25,008 nucleotides of DNA from JABZIP01 sp052173355 (GCA_052173355.1 JBQMYS010000016.1:1-25008); one strand, 5' to 3'. Counted from the stretch's first letter, positions 1 to 7,614 are shown. Program-made: numbers and translations. The notes: generated from the letters alone by a model not told the origin.

Positions 1-489
1 GAAGAAATTTTAAAAAGAGCGGCTCAAATCGGAAATCAGATAACCGAAGATTTTGAAGGTGAAAGTGTAATTTTAATCGGAATATTGAAGGGTGCTGTGC
101 TTTGGCTTGCTGATGTTGCCAAAAACGTAAAACTCGATTGCAGGCTTGATTTTATGGCGTGTTCAAGCTATGGAGCTTCAACACGAAGTTCAGGTGTTGT
201 CAGAATATTAAAGGACCTCGATTCTTCTGTTGAGGGTAAAAATGTGATAATTGTTGAGGATATAGTTGATACCGGTAATACGCTTTTGTATTTGAGTGAA
301 AATTTAAAGCAACGAGGTGCAAAGTGTGTTAAAATTTGTACTTTGCTGGATAAACCTGCGGGTAGAAAAGTGGAAATGCAAGCGGATTATGTCGGCTTCA
401 CAGTTGAAGACAAGTTCATAATAGGTTACGGTTTGGATTTTGATCAAAAGTATAGAACTTTGCCATACATAAGCTATTTGGAGGGGTAA
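1..489 (+). CDS. hpt: hypoxanthine phosphoribosyltransferase, 5'-truncated
   Basis: This enzyme makes IMP or GMP from hypoxanthine or guanine and PRPP in cytoplasmic purine salvage. The reading frame is open from base 1 to the TAA at 487-489, so the start lies upstream of the window; the TTG at 85 is internal. The visible 162 residues match the family in order: an ILKGA segment near residue 28, DFMACSSYG, SSGVVRILKDL, and the PRPP-binding loop VEDIVDTGNTL, where the two acidic residues and the Thr contact PRPP. They end with the family signature ADYVGF and a YGLD...YRTLPYI tail. Roughly the first 15-20 residues are missing. No clear terminator follows; the next promoter begins 11 bases after the stop. 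Identification is secure from the motifs. Confidence 0.95.
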   Translation, partial: EEILKRAAQIGNQITEDFEGESVILIGILKGAVLWLADVAKNVKLDCRLDFMACSSYGASTRSSGVVRILKDLDSSVEGKNVIIVEDIVDTGNTLLYLSENLKQRGAKCVKICTLLDKPAGRKVEMQADYVGFTVEDKFIIGYGLDFDQKYRTLPYISYLEG

Positions 490-500
490 AAATGTTAGTC

Positions 501-529
501 TTGACAAAGGGGACTAAATGTTGTATTAT
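501..529 (+). promoter_or_regulatory. strong sigma-A promoter for the riboswitch leader
   Basis: A perfect TTGACA -35 box (501-506), a 17-base spacer and a TATTAT -10 box (524-529) place the transcription start near 536, just before the riboswitch. TTGACAAA at 501-508 is mirrored by TTTGTCAA at 533-540, so an inverted repeat flanks the whole promoter. This may be an operator or chance. Confidence 0.8.
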
Positions 530-556
530 ATGTTTGTCAAAATTTAATATTTATTG

Positions 557-663
557 CTGTGAGTAATCCGTGTTGTTGCGGATTGAGAGGTAGGGAAGAA
601 GTTAAAAGCTTCACTGTCACGCAACTGTGAGATTGAAAAATCAAGTCAGATAGCTACCCACAG
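557..663 (+). promoter_or_regulatory. cobalamin (B12) riboswitch aptamer
   Basis: The cobalamin riboswitch core boxes are present in order. GGTAGGGAA (589-597) is followed by a small GAAG/CTTC hairpin, ACTG, the hallmark CGCAACTGT (620-628), a short GATT/AATC hairpin, and AAGTCAG (643-649) leading to CTACC (654-658). GGTAG (589-593) pairs with CTACC. CTGTG (557-561) pairs with CACAG (659-663) as the closing stem, and AATCCG/CGGATT (565-570/579-584) forms an arm. The class is known to bind adenosyl- or other cobalamins and usually shuts expression off when B12 is plentiful. The arrangement with the terminator at 723-751 fits transcriptional control. The ligand subtype cannot be told by eye. 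Confidence 0.87.
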
Positions 664-722
664 AAATATGTTTGAGTAACTGCGAGTGACGGTGAAAAAA
701 TTTTAATGTGTGAATGTATTTT

Positions 723-751
723 CCGTCTGCTTTTGTTGCGGACGGTTTTTT
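723..751 (+). terminator. rho-independent terminator of the riboswitch expression platform
   Basis: CCGTCTGC (723-730) pairs with GCGGACGG (738-745) with one G-U pair, and a run of six T follows. GACGG at 688-692 can pair with CCGTC at 723-727 and would serve as the antiterminator. The terminator lies between the aptamer and the start codon at 812, so it decides whether the downstream gene is transcribed. Confidence 0.85.
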
Positions 752-801
752 GTTTGTGTAGCACAGTTTTTTAATGAAATCTCGGCACAGCGGGAAAGGC
801 G

Positions 802-1754
802 AGGAGGAAAAATGAAAAAGTTAATGGCGTATGCACTTTCGTTTGCACTTGTATTTTCACAGGTAATACCTGTATTTGCAAGTGAGAACGGGGGGGGGTA
901 TAGCGATGTAGACCCGGGACACTGGGGAGCGGATGCTTTGAATTATGCAGTTGAGAACAAACTGCTTACAGGAACGGGAGACGGAAAGCTTGATCCGGAC
1001 GGAATTCTTACGAGAGCACAGCTTGCAGCTATACTTGTAAGGCTTTTGGAGCTTGATGAAGAAAGCGATACAAGGTTTTCAGATGTACCCGAAGGAGCGT
1101 GGTTTTCAAAATACATAGCAAAAGTCAACAAAGCGGGACTTATGAAAGGCAAAGGAAATAACAAAATGATGCCGAATGCAAAAGTGACGAGAGAAGAAAT
1201 ATCTGTTATTTTGCATAGATTGCTATGTATTAAAGGCGGAAATCAGGAAAAGTTATCAAATTTTTCAGATTCGTCAAATGTTTCCGACTGGGCAAAAGAT
1301 GCTGTTTCGAGTCTGGTAGATAAAGGATATATGAACGGAAGCGATGGGAAGCTGAACCCAAAAGTGGGAATAAGCAGAGCACAGCTTGCAAAATTGATGC
1401 AAAATACATTTCCGAATATAGTAAAAAGCGAAGCTGATGTAAAAAATCTTAAAGCGGGGAATGTGCTTGTTAAAAAGTCTGTAAATCTTGAAAATGTGGA
1501 GATAAAGGGAGACCTGATACTATCTAAAGCGGTAAAACCGGAAACTGTATTAAAGTCGACGGTAAAGATAAGTGGAAGAGTTGTAAATCCGCAGGAGTTA
1601 AAAGCGGTAGCGGCGGACAAACTGAAATTTACGGACAAGGGAGAACTTGCGAACAAGGAAATCCTGCAAAGCGATAATAAAAAAGACGATAAAAAAGAAG
1701 AAAATTCCAAAAAAGATAATGCAACGAGAGCTAAGAGAAGTCACAGCAGCGGAA
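802..1754 (+). repeat. 953-bp direct repeat, copy 1 (5' part of the first SLH gene)
   Basis: From the ribosome-binding site through signal peptide, three SLH domains and most of the linker, this stretch reads the same as 4500-5452 (offset 3698). I found no mismatch on line-by-line reading, silent positions included. Identity stops at 1755 in the Ser/Gly/Asn-rich linker; beyond it a few scattered matches persist for about 40 bases and then the sequences diverge. Confidence 0.93.
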
Positions 1755-4426
1755 ACAGCAACGGAAGCAGTAGCGGAAATCAAAGCACTGCAAAACCTAA
1801 GGCTGATAAAGAAAAACTTTTGGTGCAGATAAAGGAGGCTGAGAAATTATATAAAGATCCGTATACGGACGCATATAATGACCAATCACTTGAAAAATTT
1901 ATAAAAGAATTTGAAGATGCAAAGAAAGTAAATGAAGAGACTTACGCATCGCAAAAAGATGTTGATGATAAAGCCGAAAGCTTAAAAAAATCAATGGACG
2001 AGCTCAAAAAAAGCGAAAAGAATAAAAAGGTAAAATTTGGAATACATTCAACAAAAGCAGGGGATAATTTCCCATATGATTTTAAAGTTAAAGTAGTTCT
2101 TGATAATACAGGAACAACCATAGTAAAGGTGGAAGATTACGGAACAAATCCGCTAACACATCCGGATAATGACACTAAAAGAGAAGATTTGGAATATTTA
2201 AGGCGGTATTGGGAAAAAAACGGATTTGATGTTTATAAAGGCAAGACATTAGATGAAGTAAAACAATTGAAATTACAAGATAGAAGGGCAAGGTATATAA
2301 ACCCTAGAACTCCGGGTGATGCGGATTCGGATGCAGTGACCGGTGCTACGGCGTGCTCCAGAGTGGCGAAGCTGGCTGTAATAAATGCAATGGAGCAAGA
2401 CAATCCTAAGTTTGAAGATCCTATACCTTTTAAAAAGGAGACCCTTACACAGGTTTACAGGGGTGTTTCGAAAAAATTTATCGGATACACCGTAAGTTTT
2501 GTAAATAAATTGCCAAAAGATTATGAAATTGAGCTTGAAAGTGTATGCTACGGTATATTTAACGGGGATAATGTTGTTCAAAATGTCAAATTGTCAGATG
2601 ACGGTACTAAGCTTGAGATAAATGAAGAAGTGAAACCGGGATATTATTGCCTGAATATTCGTGATAAGTCGGGTAAATATCCTGCATTTAATACAAATGG
2701 AACTGTATTTGATGAATACACATATCCGTTTTTTGTAATTCCGCCGACAACTTTTGAAGATGAAGGAAAAATATCCTATATGGAAGGAAAACTCATTTCT
2801 GAAAATATTAAACTTGATGATTTATTCAAAAATTTAAAAGAAATAGAAATTTACAAAGGTGATAAAGAAGAATCGGATAAATTGGTATATGCATTTCCTG
2901 TAGCGGATAAAGTTGCAGATATGAATTTCAGGTGGTTAAACGATTACTATAAATCGCATACTATATTTGATGAAACGGGCAAGGTGGATGCGAATTATGT
3001 TCATCCGCAAACCGGTAAAAAAATCTTTGAAGACGGACAAAATTATTTGATACATGCTCATCTTTGGAATTCAGCCAAAAAAGCTATTACTGTACACTAC
3101 AATATTCAAGATGCAACTAAGTATGAAAATCCGAATGTTAAGTATTGGGAAGGTAGAAGTAGCAGATATGGAACTGTTAAATTAAAACTTACATTGAGTG
3201 ATGATTTTAGAACTCTTGTTGAACTTGAAAATGCAGGAAGTAATATAAAGGGCAGACCTAATCAAAATCAATTTAATGCGTTTTGGACAGAGCGTAAGTC
3301 GGAATTGATAGGAAAAACTGCAGCAGATATTGAGGAAATAGACTTTTATCAAGTTCAAGGTTTTATACGAGATGGAGTCGTAGAAGTTTTAAGGAATCAA
3401 AAAACCGAGCTTGATGATAACAATACATATACGCCTAAATCTATAAAGAAATATGGAAATGACGGATATGAAATCACTTTTAAAAACTCGCTTCCCCCAA
3501 AATATGAACCTAGATTGAAAGCTTTGTTTTATGGAACGAGAGCAAATTGTGAAGAAAAACAATCAGGAGCATTTATAGACTATACGGGTTCTATACTTAA
3601 GGTACCCGGAAAACCGGCTCCGGGGCATTATCTTTTGGATATTGAAGATGCAAAAGGAGTGTTCGGAGCACCTAAAAATGTGGAGGGATATTCGGCATAT
3701 GGGGAGCCTGATAAATATGCACATTTCATAATACCTGCTAAGGATAGCAACGCTTCTATCAGTTTTGATGCAGATGCAAATATATTTAAGGGTGAAAATA
3801 TTTCCGAAGCGGATATATTAAAAAATCTGATGGCTATGAGAGTAAAAAACATAGCAGCTTCGAAAACGGAAATGATTAATTTTATAGGAAATTTCGGTGT
3901 TTTGAAAGACGAATTCAAAGATGGAAACTTACCGTTAAAAGAAGATGGAAGAATAAATCTTGATTTTGAATATAATGGAGAAAAAGTATTTGAAAAGGAC
4001 AAGAAATATGAAGTGCAGCTTTGGGTTTACGGATTTGAGGAAATTGAGATAAAAACAGGTGAATTCACAGCTGTAGAGGCAAGTGCGCAGCAGCCGCAAG
4101 ACCCACCTGCACCGCCGCAGTCACAGGAAGTAGAAAAGACAGGAGAAGCCGGCGTTCAAGGTTTTGATTATAATTTGAAAGTAAAGGTTACTATAAGGAA
4201 TAAAAAGGTAACAACAGTTGAAGACAATGGAACTGTTCCTAAGGATCTCAGTAATTCTTATTTTCAAAAATTTAAAAACGGAAACGGTCTTTTAAAGTTT
4301 TTAAATAAGACTTTGGAAGAGATAAAGGCTATGAGTATGAATACAGGAGATACGGATGTTATTTCCGGTGCGACTGCGTGTTCAAAGGCTGCACAAAAGG
4401 CGGTAGTGAATGCATTAGAGAAATAA
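812..4426 (+). CDS. SLH-anchored surface flavoprotein with three FMN_bind-type domains, riboswitch-controlled
   Basis: This 1204-residue exported protein is predicted to hold covalent FMN outside the membrane. The start is ATG 812 behind GAGGAGG (801-807); an in-frame ATG at 710 lies upstream of the riboswitch terminator and is not credible. A signal peptide cleaves near VFA-SEN (residue 23), followed by three SLH domains (about 29-190; motifs LTRAQ, VTREE, ISRAQ), a Lys/Ser-rich linker and a helical segment (about 333-405). FMN_bind domain 1 follows (acceptor motif DAVTGAT, Thr513), then modules A and B. A degenerate FMN_bind domain comes next (about 774-870, no TGAT), then a second A and B, a Pro-rich linker, and a compact FMN_bind domain (DVISGAT, Thr1188) that ends the protein. 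ApbE-type transferases attach FMN to the Thr of Dxx(S/T)GAT. SLH domains bind pyruvylated wall polymers. Function beyond this is inference: extracellular electron transfer or cobalamin handling. Confidence 0.85.
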   Translation: MKKLMAYALSFALVFSQVIPVFASENGGGYSDVDPGHWGADALNYAVENKLLTGTGDGKLDPDGILTRAQLAAILVRLLELDEESDTRFSDVPEGAWFSKYIAKVNKAGLMKGKGNNKMMPNAKVTREEISVILHRLLCIKGGNQEKLSNFSDSSNVSDWAKDAVSSLVDKGYMNGSDGKLNPKVGISRAQLAKLMQNTFPNIVKSEADVKNLKAGNVLVKKSVNLENVEIKGDLILSKAVKPETVLKSTVKISGRVVNPQELKAVAADKLKFTDKGELANKEILQSDNKKDDKKEENSKKDNATRAKRSHSSGNSNGSSSGNQSTAKPKADKEKLLVQIKEAEKLYKDPYTDAYNDQSLEKFIKEFEDAKKVNEETYASQKDVDDKAESLKKSMDELKKSEKNKKVKFGIHSTKAGDNFPYDFKVKVVLDNTGTTIVKVEDYGTNPLTHPDNDTKREDLEYLRRYWEKNGFDVYKGKTLDEVKQLKLQDRRARYINPRTPGDADSDAVTGATACSRVAKLAVINAMEQDNPKFEDPIPFKKETLTQVYRGVSKKFIGYTVSFVNKLPKDYEIELESVCYGIFNGDNVVQNVKLSDDGTKLEINEEVKPGYYCLNIRDKSGKYPAFNTNGTVFDEYTYPFFVIPPTTFEDEGKISYMEGKLISENIKLDDLFKNLKEIEIYKGDKEESDKLVYAFPVADKVADMNFRWLNDYYKSHTIFDETGKVDANYVHPQTGKKIFEDGQNYLIHAHLWNSAKKAITVHYNIQDATKYENPNVKYWEGRSSRYGTVKLKLTLSDDFRTLVELENAGSNIKGRPNQNQFNAFWTERKSELIGKTAADIEEIDFYQVQGFIRDGVVEVLRNQKTELDDNNTYTPKSIKKYGNDGYEITFKNSLPPKYEPRLKALFYGTRANCEEKQSGAFIDYTGSILKVPGKPAPGHYLLDIEDAKGVFGAPKNVEGYSAYGEPDKYAHFIIPAKDSNASISFDADANIFKGENISEADILKNLMAMRVKNIAASKTEMINFIGNFGVLKDEFKDGNLPLKEDGRINLDFEYNGEKVFEKDKKYEVQLWVYGFEEIEIKTGEFTAVEASAQQPQDPPAPPQSQEVEKTGEAGVQGFDYNLKVKVTIRNKKVTTVEDNGTVPKDLSNSYFQKFKNGNGLLKFLNKTLEEIKAMSMNTGDTDVISGATACSKAAQKAVVNALEK
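890..898 (+). repeat. G9 homopolymer tract in coding sequence, copy 1
   Basis: Nine consecutive G encode Gly27-Gly29, directly after the signal peptide. In AT-rich DNA such a tract is conspicuous, and gain or loss of one base would frameshift the gene near its start. It is in frame here. Confidence 0.95.
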
Positions 4427-4433
4427 TACTTTG

Positions 4434-4468
4434 CAAAATCTCTTGAGGTATAGCCTCAAGGGATTTTG
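4434..4468 (+). terminator. long inverted repeat between the two SLH genes, likely terminator
   Basis: A 15-bp stem (4434-4448 with 4454-4468; one G-U pair) encloses a five-base TATAG loop. The 3' arm ends in GATTTTG, giving only a short T-run, and the 5' arm starts CAAAATC. It could act as a weak or bidirectional terminator, an attenuator, or an mRNA-stabilising hairpin. Confidence 0.6.
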
Positions 4469-4494
4469 CTGTGATAAGGTGTTGTTTAGATTAT
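4466..4494 (+). promoter_or_regulatory. possible weak promoter of the second SLH gene
   Basis: TTGCTG (4466-4471) and GATTAT (4489-4494) are 17 bases apart, just after the hairpin. Both boxes are poor matches. No riboswitch precedes this gene, so it depends either on this promoter or on read-through from the riboswitch-controlled transcript. Confidence 0.25.
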
Positions 4495-4499
4495 GCTTA

Positions 4500-5452
4500 A
4501 GGAGGAAAAATGAAAAAGTTAATGGCGTATGCACTTTCGTTTGCACTTGTATTTTCACAGGTAATACCTGTATTTGCAAGTGAGAACGGGGGGGGGTATA
4601 GCGATGTAGACCCGGGACACTGGGGAGCGGATGCTTTGAATTATGCAGTTGAGAACAAACTGCTTACAGGAACGGGAGACGGAAAGCTTGATCCGGACGG
4701 AATTCTTACGAGAGCACAGCTTGCAGCTATACTTGTAAGGCTTTTGGAGCTTGATGAAGAAAGCGATACAAGGTTTTCAGATGTACCCGAAGGAGCGTGG
4801 TTTTCAAAATACATAGCAAAAGTCAACAAAGCGGGACTTATGAAAGGCAAAGGAAATAACAAAATGATGCCGAATGCAAAAGTGACGAGAGAAGAAATAT
4901 CTGTTATTTTGCATAGATTGCTATGTATTAAAGGCGGAAATCAGGAAAAGTTATCAAATTTTTCAGATTCGTCAAATGTTTCCGACTGGGCAAAAGATGC
5001 TGTTTCGAGTCTGGTAGATAAAGGATATATGAACGGAAGCGATGGGAAGCTGAACCCAAAAGTGGGAATAAGCAGAGCACAGCTTGCAAAATTGATGCAA
5101 AATACATTTCCGAATATAGTAAAAAGCGAAGCTGATGTAAAAAATCTTAAAGCGGGGAATGTGCTTGTTAAAAAGTCTGTAAATCTTGAAAATGTGGAGA
5201 TAAAGGGAGACCTGATACTATCTAAAGCGGTAAAACCGGAAACTGTATTAAAGTCGACGGTAAAGATAAGTGGAAGAGTTGTAAATCCGCAGGAGTTAAA
5301 AGCGGTAGCGGCGGACAAACTGAAATTTACGGACAAGGGAGAACTTGCGAACAAGGAAATCCTGCAAAGCGATAATAAAAAAGACGATAAAAAAGAAGAA
5401 AATTCCAAAAAAGATAATGCAACGAGAGCTAAGAGAAGTCACAGCAGCGGAA
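4500..5452 (+). repeat. 953-bp direct repeat, copy 2 (5' part of the second SLH gene)
   Basis: Same sequence as 802-1754. It includes the AGGAGG site, signal peptide, three SLH domains and linker. The first mismatches are 4499 (A against G801) and 5453 (G against A1755). Confidence 0.93.
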
Positions 5453-7518
5453 GCAGCAACGGAAGTAGCAACGGAAATCAAAGTACTGCAAAATCTGCAG
5501 ATGAACAGAAAGCAAGTTCAGATGAAATTAAAGCGATTGTATCCACATTGGTTCAATTGAAGAAATTGAGCAAATTGAACTACGAAGCGGATTCATTTGA
5601 GAAAATGACTAAGGCTTCAGATGAAGTTGAAAAAGCGTTGTTTCAAAAGTCGATAAGCAAGAAGGCTGCCGATGAAATGGCTAAAAAACTTTCAGATGCA
5701 AAAGATACTCTCATTAAAACGAATGAAAAAAATGTAAAATTTGGAAGTTCATATGGTAACGGTCATCCGTATAGCGATTTACCTTATCCTATGAAAGTTG
5801 CACTTATACTTGATGATGAAGGGAAAATAGAGTATATAGAGGATAATAAAACAGATCCTGATGTGGAAGGGAATTATACTCTAGAAGGTGACCGTGAGCA
5901 TTTAAAGAAATTTTTGACAACAGGTTCTGAAAATTCGCCTGATGCAAAAGGTTGGCAGCGTTTTTTAGGTAAAAATCTTGAAGAAGTGAAAAATATGAAG
6001 ATGTCTTTAGGGCATTACGGCAACGGTGTAGATGCGGATGTAGATGCAACTACGGGTGCAACAGCTTGCTCTATTGCAGCACAGTATGCAGTAATAAATG
6101 CTATCGAAGTTAACAATGTAGCTGTTTCAAAAATTAGGATTTTAAACTTTGTAAGTTCAAAGAAGACAAATGAAGGATATGAGATTTTATTTGAAAGTAA
6201 TTTGCCGAATGATTATGATATAGCAGTAGAAAAAATTCAGTGCGGAATATTCAAGGATTCAAAAGAGATTGCAAATGATGTAAGCTTTGAAAAAAAGGGT
6301 AAAGACATTATTCTTAAGGTTAAGGGCAAAATGCAGATTGGAAAGTATTTTTTAAATATTAAAGATGCTGCCGGTAAATATGCAAGTTTTGGAAATAATG
6401 AAGAACTTGAAGAAATAATATATAAAGAAATACCGTTCAGCCTATATAAAAAAGAAGCTTTTGCAGAATTTTCAAATAAACGAAAAGTAATAAAACCAGG
6501 TTTTTGTCTTATGTCCGATATTGTAAACAATATTGAAGAAGTTGAAGTTTATGAACATATAGGTTCAAATCAAAAGGGTAAATTTATTTTCGGTGCACCG
6601 ATTTTAAAAGATTCCGCATTAAATAGAGAATATATAGAAGGGCAGTATAAGAACAATCAGATATTTGATGAAAACGGAGTGGTAAATGTAGATTTTAAAA
6701 ATGAACAAAATGAGAATATTTTTGAGAACGGAAAAGAATATGTGTTGCACATACATGTATTCGGTATGCCGAGAGAAATAGAATTTGTTTATAGTAGACA
6801 AATTGCTGAAGAAGCTAAACCGAAAATTGAAGAAGCTACATTTTCAAAGAAAGATTACAATCAGGAGGGCAACAGTATATTTGTAAGTTTTATAGCTGAA
6901 TTTCCTGCCGGATACAAACCGAAAATAAATGCTCTTTATTATGGTATAGATGCCGGAACAAGACAGGCTGTAAATTCCGATTATTACGATATATCCATTG
7001 AAGATAACGGTTTTTTTGTAAAAATAGCTGATACATCTAATTTAAAGTCAGGAATTTATTTTGTGGATGTAGAAGATGAAAGTGAAAATAAGTACACTAC
7101 GAAATCAATTCAGGTCAAAGAAAATATTACAGGTACGGCATTTGAAGTAGTCAGAAATAAAGATAATACAGGAATTAAAGATAAGATAAGCATTGATGCC
7201 TCCGGACAAATTGTAACTGAGGGAAGTGTAACTCCACAAGATATAATCAATCATTTTTGGCAGATATATATGGGAGAATTTGGTGAAGATGAGTTAAATT
7301 TCAAGCAGTTGTTTTATGAAAATGGCGAAAAAACCGAAATTGCGAAATCTTTGTTTGATGCAAACGGAAAAATTAATATGGATGCTGTTGACTCTGAAAC
7401 GGGAGATAAAATTTTTAATAGCGGAGATGAATTAATTATAAAATTCTTCGGTATTGAAGATTATGATACAGGAGAAAATAAGTGGATCCGAACGGCAGTA
7501 GAGTATACTATTCCGTAA
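4510..7518 (+). CDS. SLH-anchored surface flavoprotein with one FMN_bind domain (paralogue)
   Basis: This 1002-residue exported paralogue of the preceding gene has the same signal peptide and three SLH domains. ATG 4510 follows AGGAGG (4500-4505). After the linker come a helical segment (about 325-405) and one FMN_bind domain with acceptor motif DATTGAT (Asp512-Thr518), followed by ACS as in the paralogue. Two A/B module pairs fill the rest. The first B module carries HIH (747-749); the second lacks it. Unlike the first gene it has no second or third FMN_bind domain, so the order is SLHx3-FMN-A-B-A-B. A 15-bp hairpin separates the genes, and a good terminator follows. The role is inferred to match the paralogue, a surface flavin carrier or reductase with ligand-binding modules; no substrate is shown by sequence. 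Confidence 0.83.
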   Translation: MKKLMAYALSFALVFSQVIPVFASENGGGYSDVDPGHWGADALNYAVENKLLTGTGDGKLDPDGILTRAQLAAILVRLLELDEESDTRFSDVPEGAWFSKYIAKVNKAGLMKGKGNNKMMPNAKVTREEISVILHRLLCIKGGNQEKLSNFSDSSNVSDWAKDAVSSLVDKGYMNGSDGKLNPKVGISRAQLAKLMQNTFPNIVKSEADVKNLKAGNVLVKKSVNLENVEIKGDLILSKAVKPETVLKSTVKISGRVVNPQELKAVAADKLKFTDKGELANKEILQSDNKKDDKKEENSKKDNATRAKRSHSSGSSNGSSNGNQSTAKSADEQKASSDEIKAIVSTLVQLKKLSKLNYEADSFEKMTKASDEVEKALFQKSISKKAADEMAKKLSDAKDTLIKTNEKNVKFGSSYGNGHPYSDLPYPMKVALILDDEGKIEYIEDNKTDPDVEGNYTLEGDREHLKKFLTTGSENSPDAKGWQRFLGKNLEEVKNMKMSLGHYGNGVDADVDATTGATACSIAAQYAVINAIEVNNVAVSKIRILNFVSSKKTNEGYEILFESNLPNDYDIAVEKIQCGIFKDSKEIANDVSFEKKGKDIILKVKGKMQIGKYFLNIKDAAGKYASFGNNEELEEIIYKEIPFSLYKKEAFAEFSNKRKVIKPGFCLMSDIVNNIEEVEVYEHIGSNQKGKFIFGAPILKDSALNREYIEGQYKNNQIFDENGVVNVDFKNEQNENIFENGKEYVLHIHVFGMPREIEFVYSRQIAEEAKPKIEEATFSKKDYNQEGNSIFVSFIAEFPAGYKPKINALYYGIDAGTRQAVNSDYYDISIEDNGFFVKIADTSNLKSGIYFVDVEDESENKYTTKSIQVKENITGTAFEVVRNKDNTGIKDKISIDASGQIVTEGSVTPQDIINHFWQIYMGEFGEDELNFKQLFYENGEKTEIAKSLFDANGKINMDAVDSETGDKIFNSGDELIIKFFGIEDYDTGENKWIRTAVEYTIP
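4588..4596 (+). repeat. G9 homopolymer tract in coding sequence, copy 2
   Basis: The same nine-G run as at 890-898, again encoding Gly27-Gly29 after the signal peptide and again in frame. Confidence 0.95.
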
Positions 7519-7584
7519 AATAAAATTAATGGCTATTAAACGTTTAGAACAACATAACCCTGTAAGGGGACGGAAAACGCGGAG

Positions 7585-7614
7585 ATAGAGAGCGATAGAG
7601 CTCTCTATTTTTTA
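7585..7614 (+). terminator. rho-independent terminator after the second SLH gene
   Basis: ATAGAGAGC (7585-7593) pairs perfectly with GCTCTCTAT (7600-7608) across a six-base loop, and the stem runs into six T (7608-7613). It closes the SLH locus. Confidence 0.88.

Noticed and set aside
710..811. A 34-codon N-terminal extension of the first SLH protein from ATG 710.
   Set aside because: It runs through the riboswitch terminator, has no ribosome site, and would bury the signal peptide. The ATG at 812 has GAGGAGG and is shared with the paralogue.
943..1783. Open frames opposite and alongside the SLH coding region (also 4641-5481).
   Set aside because: They are shadows of the real genes. They appear twice only because the 953-bp segment is repeated.
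2339..2362. Idea that the flavin acceptor Thr is replaced by Cys in TGATAC.
   Set aside because: The acceptor is the Thr of (S/T)GAT itself, which is intact in all three motifs. The Cys is two residues further on.
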